Source of the DNA: Nocardioides perillae
Lineage (GTDB): Bacteria; Actinomycetota; Actinomycetes; Propionibacteriales; Nocardioidaceae
Assembly (NCBI RefSeq): GCF_013409425.1
Contig: NZ_JACCAC010000001.1
Coordinates: forward strand, 3,286,001 to 3,350,000
Reading direction: 5' to 3'
DNA length: 64,000 nucleotides
Notes under the pieces: model-generated
Database searches by the model: none
Told to the model about the DNA's origin: nothing
Seen by the model: only the letters and a program-made list of their open reading frames with translations
In this document: positions 26,915 to 35,900 of the stretch, piece after piece
Numbering within the stretch: the stretch's first letter is position 1
Layout: every line of letters starts with the position of its first letter
Program-made: the position numbers and the translations under genes

Positions 26915-27430
26915 GCTCCGCCGCGTGCCCCCTGTGGGCTGGCTCCTAGTCGGGCTGGCGGCCCAAGCGTTGCTCGCCGGCGATCGTCGACCGACCCGTC
27001 GGTCGCTCGGCATCGGTGGCGCGGTGTCATCGGCAAGCCTGGGCCTCGTCGCCTGGTCGGTGGCGACCTTCCGTCGCCACGACACGACCGTTGATCCCTG
27101 GCTCCCCGGCGCGCCAGCCGTCTGGTCAGCGAAGGCCCTTACCGACTGACACGGAACCCCATGTACGTCGCGATGGCCGGCGCCCTCGTCGCGCACACGG
27201 TGGCGCGGCGATCTGTCGCCTCAGCGCTCCCGGCGGCCGGTTTCGTCGTGGTGGTGGGCGCGGCACAGGTCCGGGCAGAGGAGGAGGCCATGGCAGCGAA
27301 CTTCGGCGTCGAGTGGCACGCGTACGCCGCGACATCGCCGCGCTGGCTCAGCCTCCGATCGCTCTACGCCCGCACGCGCTCCGCGCGACCTCGGGCCACC
27401 GTCGGTGTGCCGCCGCCGACCGGACCCTGA
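26898..27430 (+). pseudogene. Isoprenylcysteine carboxyl methyltransferase-like membrane protein, frameshifted
   Basis: Two open frames in series make one recognisable protein. The first (26,898-27,149) has two hydrophobic segments and ends FRRHDTTVDPWLPGAPAV before going out of frame. From 27,122 another frame reads LVSEGPYRLTRNPMYVAMAG, the family hallmark, then continues to 27,430 with AEEEAMAANFGVEWHAYAATSPRWL, the normal C-terminal motif. Loss of a single base in the PGAPAV region explains the break. It could be a true pseudogene, a sequencing error or, less likely, programmed -1 frameshifting. It overlaps the CDF gene by 17 nt. Confidence 0.8.
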
Positions 27431-27583
27431 CCTCGCACTGAGCGGGTGCACCCCAGCGCACAGCTGAGCGCCAACGACTACGCGGCCGGAGCTGGGCAGT
27501 CCGTCTGTTACTCCCCTGCCACCCGCCCTCGCCCGAGCCTCCCGGCCCGGGGGTCGCGGGGTTCGAGCGACGAGGCGAGGTGC

Positions 27584-28330
27584 TCACAGAGGCGCCTGCC
27601 AGGACGAGACCCACACCTGGCTGCGCGCCATGAGGTCGGTCCACCATCCGGTGAGCTGCAGCAAGCCGAGGAGGATCAGCATCGTCCCCCCTGCACGCGT
27701 GATGAGGCGGGCACGGCGTCGAGCCCACCTGAACGACCGCATGGCCCGGTCGACGGACAGACCAGCGACGACGAACGGCAGGCCGAGCCCGAGGCTGTAG
27801 ACGAAGGCCAGGATTGCCCCTCGACCGGCATCGGCCGAGGTCGTCGACAAGGTGAGGACAGCAGCCAAGGTGGGACCGATGCACGGCGTCCACCCCAACC
27901 CGAACGTCACGCCGAGCGCAGGTGCCCCGGCAAGCCCGATCCGAGGCGACCACGTGGGACGAATCGTGCGGGAGAGGGGCAGCCGGTTGAGGACGCCGAC
28001 GAACACCAGACCGAGAGCGATCGTCAGGACACCCAAGAGCTGGGTCAGCCGCGCCTGGTGCTGTGCCAGCCAGGTGCCCGCCATCCCGAAGAGCGCCCCG
28101 TAGGACGTGAACACCGCCGCGAAGCCCAGCACGAAGAGCGTGGCACCGACGGTCGCGCGGCGGGTGCGGCGCTCGACGTCGTGGTCCACCGTGCCGGCGA
28201 CGCCGGAGACGTAGGACAGGTAGCCCGGTACCAGGGGCAGACAGCACGGCGAGAGGAAGGAGACCACGCCGGCCGCCAAAGCGATCGCGGCCGCGATCAG
28301 CAGTGGCCCCGACAGCACGACTTCCTGCAT
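27584..28330 (-). CDS. ccdA: CcdA-type thiol-disulfide transport membrane protein
   Basis: 248 residues, ATG at 28,330. Six membrane segments; the redox-active cysteines sit in [20 protein letters not shown] (TM1, with a second Cys in place of the usual variable residue) and [17 protein letters not shown] (TM4). Moves reducing power from cytoplasmic thioredoxin to extracytoplasmic TlpA/ResA-type proteins; two such TlpA proteins are in this element, and System II cytochrome c genes resB and ccsA are nearby. Divergent from blaI with an operator-like dyad between them. Confidence 0.9.
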   Translation of the reverse strand: MQEVVLSGPLLIAAAIALAAGVVSFLSPCCLPLVPGYLSYVSGVAGTVDHDVERRTRRATVGATLFVLGFAAVFTSYGALFGMAGTWLAQHQARLTQLLGVLTIALGLVFVGVLNRLPLSRTIRPTWSPRIGLAGAPALGVTFGLGWTPCIGPTLAAVLTLSTTSADAGRGAILAFVYSLGLGLPFVVAGLSVDRAMRSFRWARRRARLITRAGGTMLILLGLLQLTGWWTDLMARSQVWVSSWQAPL

Positions 28331-28382
28331 CACCCTCGCCCTCCGATCCACCGCGGCTGTGCTGGGCGGGAACTTCTCAACC

Positions 28383-28401
28383 CTACTATGCGCCTTAGGA
28401 C
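28383..28401. promoter_or_regulatory. BlaI-type operator 1 (ccdA / blaI intergenic)
   Basis: CTACTA, 7 bases, TAGGAC: an imperfect version of the TACTA-N7-TAGTA dyad also found at 36,580 and 39,070. It overlaps a TACTAT box that could be the -10 of blaI, 48 bases before the blaI start, and lies 53 bases upstream of the divergent ccdA start. Confidence 0.6.
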
Positions 28402-28437
28402 TTGAGTGGCGGGCGGGGGGATCAGGAGTACGATCAC

Positions 28438-28806
28438 GTGGTGCGACAGTTCGGCGACCTCGAGGCACTCATCATGGACGTGTTGTGGAGCCAGCCAGGG
28501 GGTCACAGCGTCCGCGAGGTCCTCGCACGCTTCCCCGAGGGTGAGGCCCGGGCCTACACGACGGTCATGACGGTGCTCGACAACCTGCACCGCAAGGACT
28601 ACCTCGAGCGCGAGCGGCGCGGCAGGGCCTACGTGTACCGGCCCAAGCAGACCCGCGAGGCTCACACCGCCAGCCTCATGGAGGAGCTCTTGGTGGGCAG
28701 CGGTGATCCGGGGGCGACATTGCTGCACTTCGTCGGCCAGATGCAACCAGGTGAGGCGGCGCGCCTCCGCGCCGCCCTGGACAGCCTCTCCGAGGACCAG
28801 GCGTGA
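28438..28806 (+). CDS. BlaI/MecI/CopY family transcriptional repressor
   Basis: 122 residues from the GTG at 28,438 (AGGAG 9 nt upstream); a second GTG follows at 28,441. Typical pattern: [28 protein letters not shown], then the recognition helix [18 protein letters not shown] and wing [17 protein letters not shown], with the C-terminal dimer helices after it. There is no beta-lactamase or mecA in the window; its partner is the M56 protein, and operator-like dyads sit in front of copper and cytochrome c genes. No Cys-rich CopY tail is present. Confidence 0.9.
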   Translation: MVRQFGDLEALIMDVLWSQPGGHSVREVLARFPEGEARAYTTVMTVLDNLHRKDYLERERRGRAYVYRPKQTREAHTASLMEELLVGSGDPGATLLHFVGQMQPGEAARLRAALDSLSEDQA

Positions 28807-29771
28807 CCGCGGCACTGCTCCTCGCGTCGTTGGCTGCCGCCACGGGCATGCTCGGTGCGCGTCTGGATCGGGCGCACTGGCCAGCGCGGCTGCCCAAGCA
28901 CGCAATCGTCATCTGGCAAGCGCTGAGCTGGTGCTTCGTCACCTCCGTCCTGCTTGCCGGCCTCGCCCTCGCAGTGCCGAGCGTCCCTTGGGGTGTCGAC
29001 GGACTGGCCGGATTCGTCGGTGCCTGCGCCGCACTGGTCCGCGACCACTACGCGACGCCGGGTGGGGCCGCCGCGGGGGGCGTCGGACTCCTCGTCGTCG
29101 GGACGGTGGTGTCGAGCATCGGCGTGCGGGCGTGTGCGGAGGTCAGGATGCTCAGACGAGCACGGGCACGGCAGCGATCGGCCGTGACGCTGGTGGCCGA
29201 CCACGACGAGCGCGCCGACGTCTGGCTGCTGGAGGAGCCGCGGCCGGCCGCCTACGTCCTGCCTGGCCGCGTGCCGATGATCGTCGTGACCACCGGAGCC
29301 GTGGCCGACCTGCACGACGGTGAGCTGCGGGCCGTCCTCGCTCACGAGCGGGCCCACGTCGACGGGCGCCACGACATCGCGATCACGGTGGCCCGCATCC
29401 TGCACCGCGCCCTGCCGGGCGTTCCCCTCCTCGCGGCAGCCGCTCGGGAAGTGCCTCGTCTGTTGGAGATGCACGCTGACGACCGCGCTGCCCAGGCTCA
29501 CGGCCGCCGGGCGCTGGCGACCGCGCTTGCACGCCTCGCGGGCGCACTGCGACCGGGCACCGAAGCGACCCCGGTCACGCTCAGGTCGACCGGCGGTGAC
29601 GCGGCGGCACGCGTCGAGCGGATGACCGATGCTGCCCGACGCGGCCGCTGCTGGCAACGTTGCGCGCTCGGGGCCGTCGCACTCGTGCTGTTGCTGGCGC
29701 CACTGGCCCTAGCAGCCGCACCTGCGGTCGAGGCCGCTGTGCTGGACTACTGCCCCGTCCCGCTCGGCTGA
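28803..29771 (+). CDS. M56 (BlaR1-like) membrane metalloprotease without sensor domain
   Basis: 322 residues; the GTG at 28,803 overlaps the blaI stop by 4 nt. Three or four membrane segments surround a cytoplasmic zinc protease domain with the motif LAHERAHVDGRHD (HExxH) and a downstream Glu in LLEMHADDRA. A terminal membrane helix is followed by a short DYCPVPLG tail; no penicillin-binding or other sensor domain is present. Expected to cleave or inactivate BlaI when activated. Convergent with copD/ctaG, overlapping by 25 nt. Confidence 0.85.
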   Translation: MTAALLLASLAAATGMLGARLDRAHWPARLPKHAIVIWQALSWCFVTSVLLAGLALAVPSVPWGVDGLAGFVGACAALVRDHYATPGGAAAGGVGLLVVGTVVSSIGVRACAEVRMLRRARARQRSAVTLVADHDERADVWLLEEPRPAAYVLPGRVPMIVVTTGAVADLHDGELRAVLAHERAHVDGRHDIAITVARILHRALPGVPLLAAAAREVPRLLEMHADDRAAQAHGRRALATALARLAGALRPGTEATPVTLRSTGGDAAARVERMTDAARRGRCWQRCALGAVALVLLLAPLALAAAPAVEAAVLDYCPVPLG

Positions 29772-31855
29772 GTCGGTGCGGTGCCGCTACCGCCAGCGGC
29801 GCCGTCCTCCCGCCGCACACCGCGTCCCGCCAACGCGGCCAGTCGGTCGTTGTAGCGATCTAGTTCTCGGTCTCCCTCCCGGTCGACCTTCCGGTCACGG
29901 CGCCGCCTCTCGCGAGCGTCGGCTCTCACCCAGCTCCACAGCAGAGCCGCGACCAAGACCGCCAGCGGGTAGTCGCCGAGGCCCCACCCCAGCGACGCCC
30001 CGACGTACTGGTCACGGAGCAGATCGGGACCCCACTCGCGTCCGAGCTGCGCGAACCAAGATTCCGCCAGGACCTCGGAGCTGGCCATCAGCGATATCGA
30101 GAAGAACGCGTGGAAGCCGAAGGTGGTCATGAGCAGCAGGACCCGCAAGGGGTAGGGCGGTCGCGGCGGACCGGGGTCGACTCCGCAGACCGCGTTGGCG
30201 AAGAGGTAGCCCGCGACGAGGAAGTGGGCCGTCATCACCACGTGGCCGGTGTGCGTCTCCAAGGAGAGCTCGAACAGGGGGCTGTAGTAGAAGCCGACCA
30301 GCCCGGTGATGAACACCGACGCTGCCACAACGGGGTTGCCGAGCAGGTACGCCGGCCACGAGTGCACCACATAAATCAGCCACTCCCGCGGGCCCCAGGA
30401 GGCGTCGGTGCGGCGCTGCAGCGCGCGCAGCGCCAATGTCACGGGCGCGCCCAGCACCAGGAACGCCGGCACGGCTGTCGCGATGGTCATGTGCTGCACC
30501 ATGTGCATGCTGAAGAGCACTTCGCCGTAGACCCCGGGTGCTCCGCTGGTGGCCCAGAACAGCCCGAAGCACCCGACTGTCCAGGCCGCCGTCCGACCGC
30601 GGGACCACCGGTCCCCGCGCTGCCGGAGACGTCTGGCGCCGCGGTGGTAGGTAACCAGCAGGACCAGGGCGGCGGTGCCCCACAGGGGGTCGAGCCTCCA
30701 CTGGGTGAACCACTGCGCAGCGTCGAGCGGCGGCGGCATCGGATAACCCAGCAGCGCCGTCGCGCTGTCGAGCGGGACGAGCTCGGTCGCCGGTGGCTCG
30801 CTGCGCGACAGCGCGACCGCAGCGCCGAAGGTCGCCGCCATCAAGACCAGTTCGACCGTCACCAAGCGGGCGAACCACGAACCGCCGCTACCCCACCGTG
30901 TCAGCACGTGTCTGCGGTGCAGGTAGCCGGCGAACCCCAGCAGCAGCAACCCGGTCGTCTTGAGGCCGACGAGTCCGCCGTACGGGCTCAGGAGGTCGCC
31001 GATCCCGTCGAGCCGGAGCCAGACCGCGACGGAGCCGGTCAAGGCGACCAGAGCCCACGCCCATCCGGCGACCCGAGACCACCGCTGCACGGTGACGAGG
31101 GCCAGCGCGCGCCGGCGCCGGAGCACGACCAGGGTCAACAGCCCTCCGACCCACACCGCAGCCGAGCCGACGTGCAGGAACTGCGTCGTGACCGCGACGT
31201 CGTGGTCGGCGTCGCCTGCCGCGTGGCCCGTGGTGGCCAAGGCCCACCCCGCGGACGTCACGATACCCAACAGGAACGCCGCGCCGCTCATGCGCCGGAC
31301 GTACGTGGCGGTCAGGGCGACGACGAGCGCTGCTGTCGCCGCGAACGCCAGGGCCCGACCCGCCTCCACCGAGGTCGCGAACTGCAGCAGCGTCATCGGT
31401 CCGACGGATTGGACCGGCTCAGCGGAGAGGTCGGAGTAGGTCAGGGCGAACTCAGCGAACCCACATCCCGCCCATAGCAGGGACGCCCACCCGACCCGGG
31501 TGAGCAGGTGGGCCTGCGTAGCGGAGAGGTCACCCCGGCGGTCGAGCGGCTCGAGGAGGGCGACGACGACCAGCAGCAGCCCGGTCACGGCGGCAAAGGC
31601 CAGGTCGCGGGCGGCGGCCGCCGCCGGCAGGCCCCACCGAGTGATCACACCCGGGTCGGGCAGCCCCCCGACAGCCGGCGGTTCGAGCCCACCCGTGAGG
31701 CGCAGCAGGACCACCGCGCTGAGGGCGCTGAGGGCGCTGAGGGCGCTGATCGAACCGACTGTCAGGAGCGTCGGGCCGCGGCCCGGGCGAAGCGGGCCGG
31801 GGATCGATCTCGACCGATGCTCCTCGGCCGTCACGCCGTCTCGCACGGTGCTCAA
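29747..31855 (-). CDS. CopD - CtaG fusion: copper import membrane domain plus caa3-type cytochrome oxidase assembly domain
   Basis: 702 residues if the TTG at 31,855 is the start; GGAGGT lies exactly 7 nt before it, whereas the next GTG (31,846) is too far. The N-terminal half (to about residue 360) has nine hydrophobic spans of the CopD type, including GHAAGDADHDVAVTTQFLHV. The C-terminal half is CtaG: FSMHMVQHMTIATAVPAFLVL, GFYYSPLFELSLETHTGH and HFLVAGYLF with conserved His residues. The fusion is common in Actinobacteria and links copper uptake to cytochrome oxidase metallation. A highly charged C-terminal tail follows. Confidence 0.88.
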   Translation of the reverse strand: MSTVRDGVTAEEHRSRSIPGPLRPGRGPTLLTVGSISALSALSALSAVVLLRLTGGLEPPAVGGLPDPGVITRWGLPAAAAARDLAFAAVTGLLLVVVALLEPLDRRGDLSATQAHLLTRVGWASLLWAGCGFAEFALTYSDLSAEPVQSVGPMTLLQFATSVEAGRALAFAATAALVVALTATYVRRMSGAAFLLGIVTSAGWALATTGHAAGDADHDVAVTTQFLHVGSAAVWVGGLLTLVVLRRRRALALVTVQRWSRVAGWAWALVALTGSVAVWLRLDGIGDLLSPYGGLVGLKTTGLLLLGFAGYLHRRHVLTRWGSGGSWFARLVTVELVLMAATFGAAVALSRSEPPATELVPLDSATALLGYPMPPPLDAAQWFTQWRLDPLWGTAALVLLVTYHRGARRLRQRGDRWSRGRTAAWTVGCFGLFWATSGAPGVYGEVLFSMHMVQHMTIATAVPAFLVLGAPVTLALRALQRRTDASWGPREWLIYVVHSWPAYLLGNPVVAASVFITGLVGFYYSPLFELSLETHTGHVVMTAHFLVAGYLFANAVCGVDPGPPRPPYPLRVLLLMTTFGFHAFFSISLMASSEVLAESWFAQLGREWGPDLLRDQYVGASLGWGLGDYPLAVLVAALLWSWVRADARERRRRDRKVDREGDRELDRYNDRLAALAGRGVRREDGAAGGSGTAPTQPSGTGQ
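31717..31749. repeat. 9-base tandem repeat in copD/ctaG
   Basis: The unit GCGCTGAGG is repeated nearly four times and encodes SALSALSALSA in the first membrane helix. In-frame slippage here would lengthen or shorten that helix by three residues per unit. Confidence 0.7.
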
Positions 31856-31959
31856 CGGAAGCACCTCCGACCTAGACGCTGAGGGTCGATCTCGGCAGCC
31901 TCTGGCGCCGCTCGGCCCGGGTCGGGTGCGGTGTCTGCGCAGGGCATCGTCGTGCCCAC

Positions 31960-32949
31960 TCACACGCCCGCGTAGGAATGTAGACCTGAGATCCACAGGT
32001 TGACCCCGAAGAAGTTGAACAGGAAGGCGCCGTACCCCGCCATCGCGAACCAGGTCGCACGGGGGCCGCGCCAGCCAGCGGTGCTCTGGGCGTGGAGGTA
32101 CGCCGCGTAGCAGACCCACGTGATGAAGGCCCAGGTCTCCTTGGGGTCCCAGCCCCAGTAGCGACCCCAGGCGTTCTCCGCCCAGATCGCCCCTGCGATC
32201 ACGGCGAAGGTCCACAGGGGGAACGCGAACACGTGCACACCGTGGGTGACCTTGTCGAGCACCGCGGCCCGCGGGAGCGAGCCGACGTAGCCGCCCGGGC
32301 CCGCGTCGAGCCCTCTGCGCTCCCATCGGCTGCGCAGCAGGTAGAGCAACGCGGTGACGGCTCCGATCGTGAAGACGCCGCCGCACACGATCGCGGCTGC
32401 GACGTGGACGATGAGCCAGTAGGAGTCGAGCACCGGCACCAGCTCGTCGACCGGCGTGTAGAGGACCGTCACAGCCAATCCGAGAGCCAGGGTGGCGAGC
32501 GTGACGACCCACGCGCCGGCCGCAATCACCGGACGAGCGCGCAACACCACCAGGTAGGCCCCGAGCACCGCCAGTGCACCGACGACGACGAACTCGTACA
32601 TGTTGCCCCAGGGAGCTCGCTGCGCCGCCGCTCCGCGCGCGATCACGGCGCCCGCGTTCAGCACGAACGCGAGGACCGTCAGCGACGTCGCGACCGCCGG
32701 CAGCAGTTCGCCGTGTGGCGCCGTGCGCGCGGGTGATGAGTCGAGCAGCGCGGTGCGAGCCTGGGCAGCGTGAGACGGGTCCTGCAGCGCGGGACCGGTC
32801 GACGCCGCCGCGCGGGTGCGCGAACTCCGGCCGGCGGAGCGGACCGCCGTGGTAGCGGCGTGGGCGAGCAGCGCGAGCGCGAGCACCGCGATCGTCGAGT
32901 AGACCAAGCCGTCGGAGAGCCGGGCGAGGCCGTCTGGGTCGATCGTCAC
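31960..32949 (-). CDS. ccsA: Cytochrome c biogenesis protein CcsA/ResC (heme handling, System II)
   Basis: 329 residues from the GTG at 32,949 with AGGAGGT upstream, overlapping the resB stop by 4 nt. Eight hydrophobic segments; the WWD heme-binding motif is WGRYWGWDPKETWAFITW, with a flanking His at LDKVTHGVHVFAFPLW and another in SYWLIVHV. Together with ResB it exports heme and ligates it to apocytochrome c. A 55-residue polar linker after TM1 is Ala/Ser/Thr-rich. Confidence 0.92.
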   Translation of the reverse strand: MTIDPDGLARLSDGLVYSTIAVLALALLAHAATTAVRSAGRSSRTRAAASTGPALQDPSHAAQARTALLDSSPARTAPHGELLPAVATSLTVLAFVLNAGAVIARGAAAQRAPWGNMYEFVVVGALAVLGAYLVVLRARPVIAAGAWVVTLATLALGLAVTVLYTPVDELVPVLDSYWLIVHVAAAIVCGGVFTIGAVTALLYLLRSRWERRGLDAGPGGYVGSLPRAAVLDKVTHGVHVFAFPLWTFAVIAGAIWAENAWGRYWGWDPKETWAFITWVCYAAYLHAQSTAGWRGPRATWFAMAGYGAFLFNFFGVNLWISGLHSYAGV

Positions 32950-34577
32950 GAAGCGGACCTCCTGGGAAGGTGGTGGGCGAGGTCGTGCAGCTCGGTCGCC
33001 GGGGTTCCACGGCGGGTGAGGGGATGACTGGCGAGCTGCAGCCGCAGCTGGCCGTCTCCTTCGACGACCGCGCGGGCGTACAGGCGACGCCGGCGCACGA
33101 CGAGGGAGGTGGTCAACCCGGCCAGCAGCAGCAGGGCTGCGACCAGCGACACCTCCTTGCCGGGGTCGCGTGCGAACTGGAAGTTCGCGAAGCGGCGCAC
33201 GTCGTCGAAGCGGATGCTGCCCCGCCCGCCGGGGAGCTCGAGCGTGTCCCCCAGCGCGAGGACCTCCCGCAGCGGACGCTCCCCCGACGTCTCCAGCACC
33301 GGCTGCAACCCATCGGTGTCGAGCTCGAAGACCGACTGGGGGCGGCCGTCGTCGAGTCCGAGGTCGCCGGTCCACGCCGTGAGCACGAGCCGGGGGTTCA
33401 GCAGGTCGGGGAACGCTGAGTACGGACCGTTCTCATCAGCCGCGGCGGTTGGCAGGAACAGACCCTCGAAAGCGAGCTGGGTGGGCTCCGCGTCAGGTGC
33501 CTTGATCACGCCGTCGGAGGTGACGTTGCTGTCGGCGGGCAGGAAGACGACTGGTCCCGAGAACACCGTCTCGCCGGTGCCGTCGCGGACCGTCACCACC
33601 GGGGCGTACCCGTGTCCGGTGAGGAACGCCTTGGTGCCTCCCACCTCGAGCGGCTGATTGGGGCGCACGACCTGCTCGAACGTCGAACCGGGCGTCGTCA
33701 CTTCGAGGGCAGCGTCGAAGGACCTCGGCTCGCCCCGCCGGCCCGCCGCGGTCTCGAAGGTGGCGTCGAAGGAGGACAGGTGGAAGCTGAACGGCTCCAG
33801 GTCGTCGACGTCGGTCCACACCGAGGGGGTGAAGGCGTCGTACTGCGAGGCAACGTTGGTGAACGACTCCCCCTCGACGACGGCAGCGCGAGCCTCGTAC
33901 CCGAAGAGGCGCCCACCCGCGACCCCCACCAGGAGCACGAGCAGCGAGAAGTGGAAGGCCAAGTTACCCACCTCCCGCACGTAACCGCGCTCCGCCGAGA
34001 GCCACCCGTTCCCGCGACGGACACGGAAGCGCCTGCGTGACAGCTCGTCGGCGAGCGACGCCAGCGCGTGGGTCGCCAGCGCCTCGTCGAGCGGCTCGCT
34101 GACCGCCCAGTGCTCGAAGCGGTCGAGCGAGCGCGGCGGCTCCGGTGGCGCGCCGCGGGCCGACCGCCACAACACCGCGCACCGGGGCAGGACGCACCCG
34201 GTCATCGAGACCAGCAGCAGGAGGTAGACGGCGGCGAACCAGGCCGAGGCATAGACGTCGAAGAAGCCGAGGCGGTCCAACCACGGCGCAAGGTCAGGGT
34301 TGTCCCCGTAGAACCGGACGACCGCTCCCGGGTCGGTCGCGACGTTGCGCTGCGGGAACACCGATCCGGGGACAGCGGCCAGCGCGAGCAGCGCGAGCAG
34401 GACGACGGCTGTGCGCATCGAGGTGAGCCGGCGCCACGACCAGCGCAGCCATGTGCCGACCCCGGAACCCGTGGCGACGCCGCTGAGCCGGGACGCCGGC
34501 GCGTCCTGGGCGACCGCCGGCGGCGCAGCGCCCTCGCCCTCGTCCGTCCCGCTCGCCGGGACCGTTCCAGCGCTCAC
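32946..34577 (-). CDS. resB: Cytochrome c biogenesis protein ResB
   Basis: 543 residues, GTG at 34,577, overlapping the tlpA stop by 4 nt. Membrane segments at about 55-75 (SMRTAVVLLALLALAAVPGS), 118-135 and 205-225, a large extracytoplasmic beta-rich domain (about 225-470), and a final helix LVAALLLLAGLTTSLVV. Motifs SVFPQR and VREVGNLAFHFSLLVLLVGV are typical. Acts with CcsA. In many actinomycetes these genes lie in a core chromosomal operon; here they are on the integrated element. Confidence 0.92.
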   Translation of the reverse strand: MSAGTVPASGTDEGEGAAPPAVAQDAPASRLSGVATGSGVGTWLRWSWRRLTSMRTAVVLLALLALAAVPGSVFPQRNVATDPGAVVRFYGDNPDLAPWLDRLGFFDVYASAWFAAVYLLLLVSMTGCVLPRCAVLWRSARGAPPEPPRSLDRFEHWAVSEPLDEALATHALASLADELSRRRFRVRRGNGWLSAERGYVREVGNLAFHFSLLVLLVGVAGGRLFGYEARAAVVEGESFTNVASQYDAFTPSVWTDVDDLEPFSFHLSSFDATFETAAGRRGEPRSFDAALEVTTPGSTFEQVVRPNQPLEVGGTKAFLTGHGYAPVVTVRDGTGETVFSGPVVFLPADSNVTSDGVIKAPDAEPTQLAFEGLFLPTAAADENGPYSAFPDLLNPRLVLTAWTGDLGLDDGRPQSVFELDTDGLQPVLETSGERPLREVLALGDTLELPGGRGSIRFDDVRRFANFQFARDPGKEVSLVAALLLLAGLTTSLVVRRRRLYARAVVEGDGQLRLQLASHPLTRRGTPATELHDLAHHLPRRSAS

Positions 34578-35161
34578 CTCGTGGTCCCCGCACGACCGCC
34601 CAACGCGTCGCCGACGAGTGCGGACAGGGTGCCGTAGCCGACCGGACCGATCACACGGGCCGCGAGCCGACCGGATCGGTCGACCACGAGCGTCGACGGA
34701 ACCGCGCTCGGAGGTAGAGCAGCGCCGAAGGCACGGAGCGCATCAGGCGCCGTCGCGGTATCGATGCTCGGGTAGCCGATGCGAAAGCGTCGCTCGAAGG
34801 CTCGTGCCGCCTCGTCGTTGTCCCGGACGTTGATCCCGACGAAGGCGGCGCCCCACGCCTGCGTCTCGCGGTGCACGCGCCGCAGCACGGGCGCCTCGGT
34901 CCGGCACGGCGCGCACCACGACCCCCACACGTTGTAGACGACGACCTGGCCGGCGAGGGCGCTCGAGATGAACTCCCGCCCGTCCAGGAGGGTGCCGCTG
35001 ATCTCCGGCACGGGCCGGCGGTCGGCGACGTCGTACTGTTCCACGACCCCATCGCCCGCACGGGTGGCTCCGGTGGACGAGTCGCTCCCGCAGCCAGCGA
35101 CCGCCCCGGCCCCGGTCACTGCGAGGGCCCCACCCAGGAACCTGCGTCGACCCAGCGACAT
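34574..35161 (-). CDS. TlpA/ResA-like thiol-disulfide protein, Tat lipoprotein
   Basis: 195 residues from the ATG at 35,161, which touches the upstream stop. The head RRRFLGGALAVTGAGAVAGC has a twin-arginine motif and a lipobox (AGC), so it is probably exported folded and lipid-anchored. The thioredoxin-like active site is WGSWCAPC, with the cis-Pro loop SAVPSTLVVD. It should reduce apocytochrome c cysteines before heme attachment by ResB/CcsA, fed by CcdA. Confidence 0.9.
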   Translation of the reverse strand: MSLGRRRFLGGALAVTGAGAVAGCGSDSSTGATRAGDGVVEQYDVADRRPVPEISGTLLDGREFISSALAGQVVVYNVWGSWCAPCRTEAPVLRRVHRETQAWGAAFVGINVRDNDEAARAFERRFRIGYPSIDTATAPDALRAFGAALPPSAVPSTLVVDRSGRLAARVIGPVGYGTLSALVGDALGGRAGTTR

Positions 35162-35162
35162 G

Positions 35163-35900
35163 TCACTCGCCGCGTCCGGCGCCGGAGGCGTCACGGGGAC
35201 GCTCATAGGAGTCGAGCAGCGCGCGGAGGGCGGCTACCTCCGACTTCTGCGCCTGGACCATGCGGCCGGCCAGCAGACGGACGAACGGGTCCTCCGCGCG
35301 CTCGGCGGCAGCCTCCGCCATGGCGATGCCGCCCAGGTGGTGGGGGATCATCAACGACAGGTACATCTGCGCCGCGCGATCACCCGTGGCGCGCTCGAGG
35401 GCCTCCAGCTCGGCGTCGGTGGCCATGCCCGGCATCGAAGTCGCGGCGGAACCGCCTGTGTCGCCGCCCCTCGCTGCGGGATGGCCGGCGTGGCCGCCGA
35501 GCGCGCCCATCTCCTCCATGTCCCTCATCCAGGACATCGGTGCTGCGGCGGTGGACTGCGGGAGTCCCCGCGACGCGAGCCAGCCGTACATCTGCCCGAT
35601 CTGCTGCTGCTGCGTCAGCATCACGTCGAGCGCGAGCTGACGAACGTCGGCGCGGTCCGTCGACTCGCGGACGAGCACGGACATCTCGACGGCTTGGGCG
35701 TGGTGAGCCTGCATGTCGCGGAGGAACCCCTGGTCGAGGGCCGCCGCACTAGTGGACGACGACTCCCCACGCCCGACGACGGCCCCCAGCGCGACCCCAC
35801 CAGCCACGAGCACCCCGGCCAGGACGACCGCGACGGCCGTCAGCACCGCGGCCCGGCTCGGCAGCACCTCTGGGGTCTCGGCCTCCCCCCTGTCGCTCAC
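35163..35900 (-). CDS. DUF305 family protein (copper-associated)
   Basis: 245 residues from the GTG at 35,900, overlapping the DUF3105 stop by 4 nt. One N-terminal membrane anchor (about 17-40), then two ferritin-like helical repeats with the motifs FLRDMQAHHAQAVEMS and YLSLMIPHHLGGIAMAEAA. The His/Met-rich central part (MSWMRDMEEMG, GGHAGHP, TSMPGMATD) looks like a metal-binding region. DUF305 proteins often occur with copper resistance genes; direct copper binding is inferred. Confidence 0.85.
   Translation of the reverse strand: MSDRGEAETPEVLPSRAAVLTAVAVVLAGVLVAGGVALGAVVGRGESSSTSAAALDQGFLRDMQAHHAQAVEMSVLVRESTDRADVRQLALDVMLTQQQQIGQMYGWLASRGLPQSTAAAPMSWMRDMEEMGALGGHAGHPAARGGDTGGSAATSMPGMATDAELEALERATGDRAAQMYLSLMIPHHLGGIAMAEAAAERAEDPFVRLLAGRMVQAQKSEVAALRALLDSYERPRDASGAGRGE

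Noticed and set aside
28438..29771. Beta-lactam resistance module
   Set aside because: BlaI and an M56 protease are present, but there is no beta-lactamase, PBP2a or sensor domain, and the operator-like sites lie at copper and cytochrome c genes.
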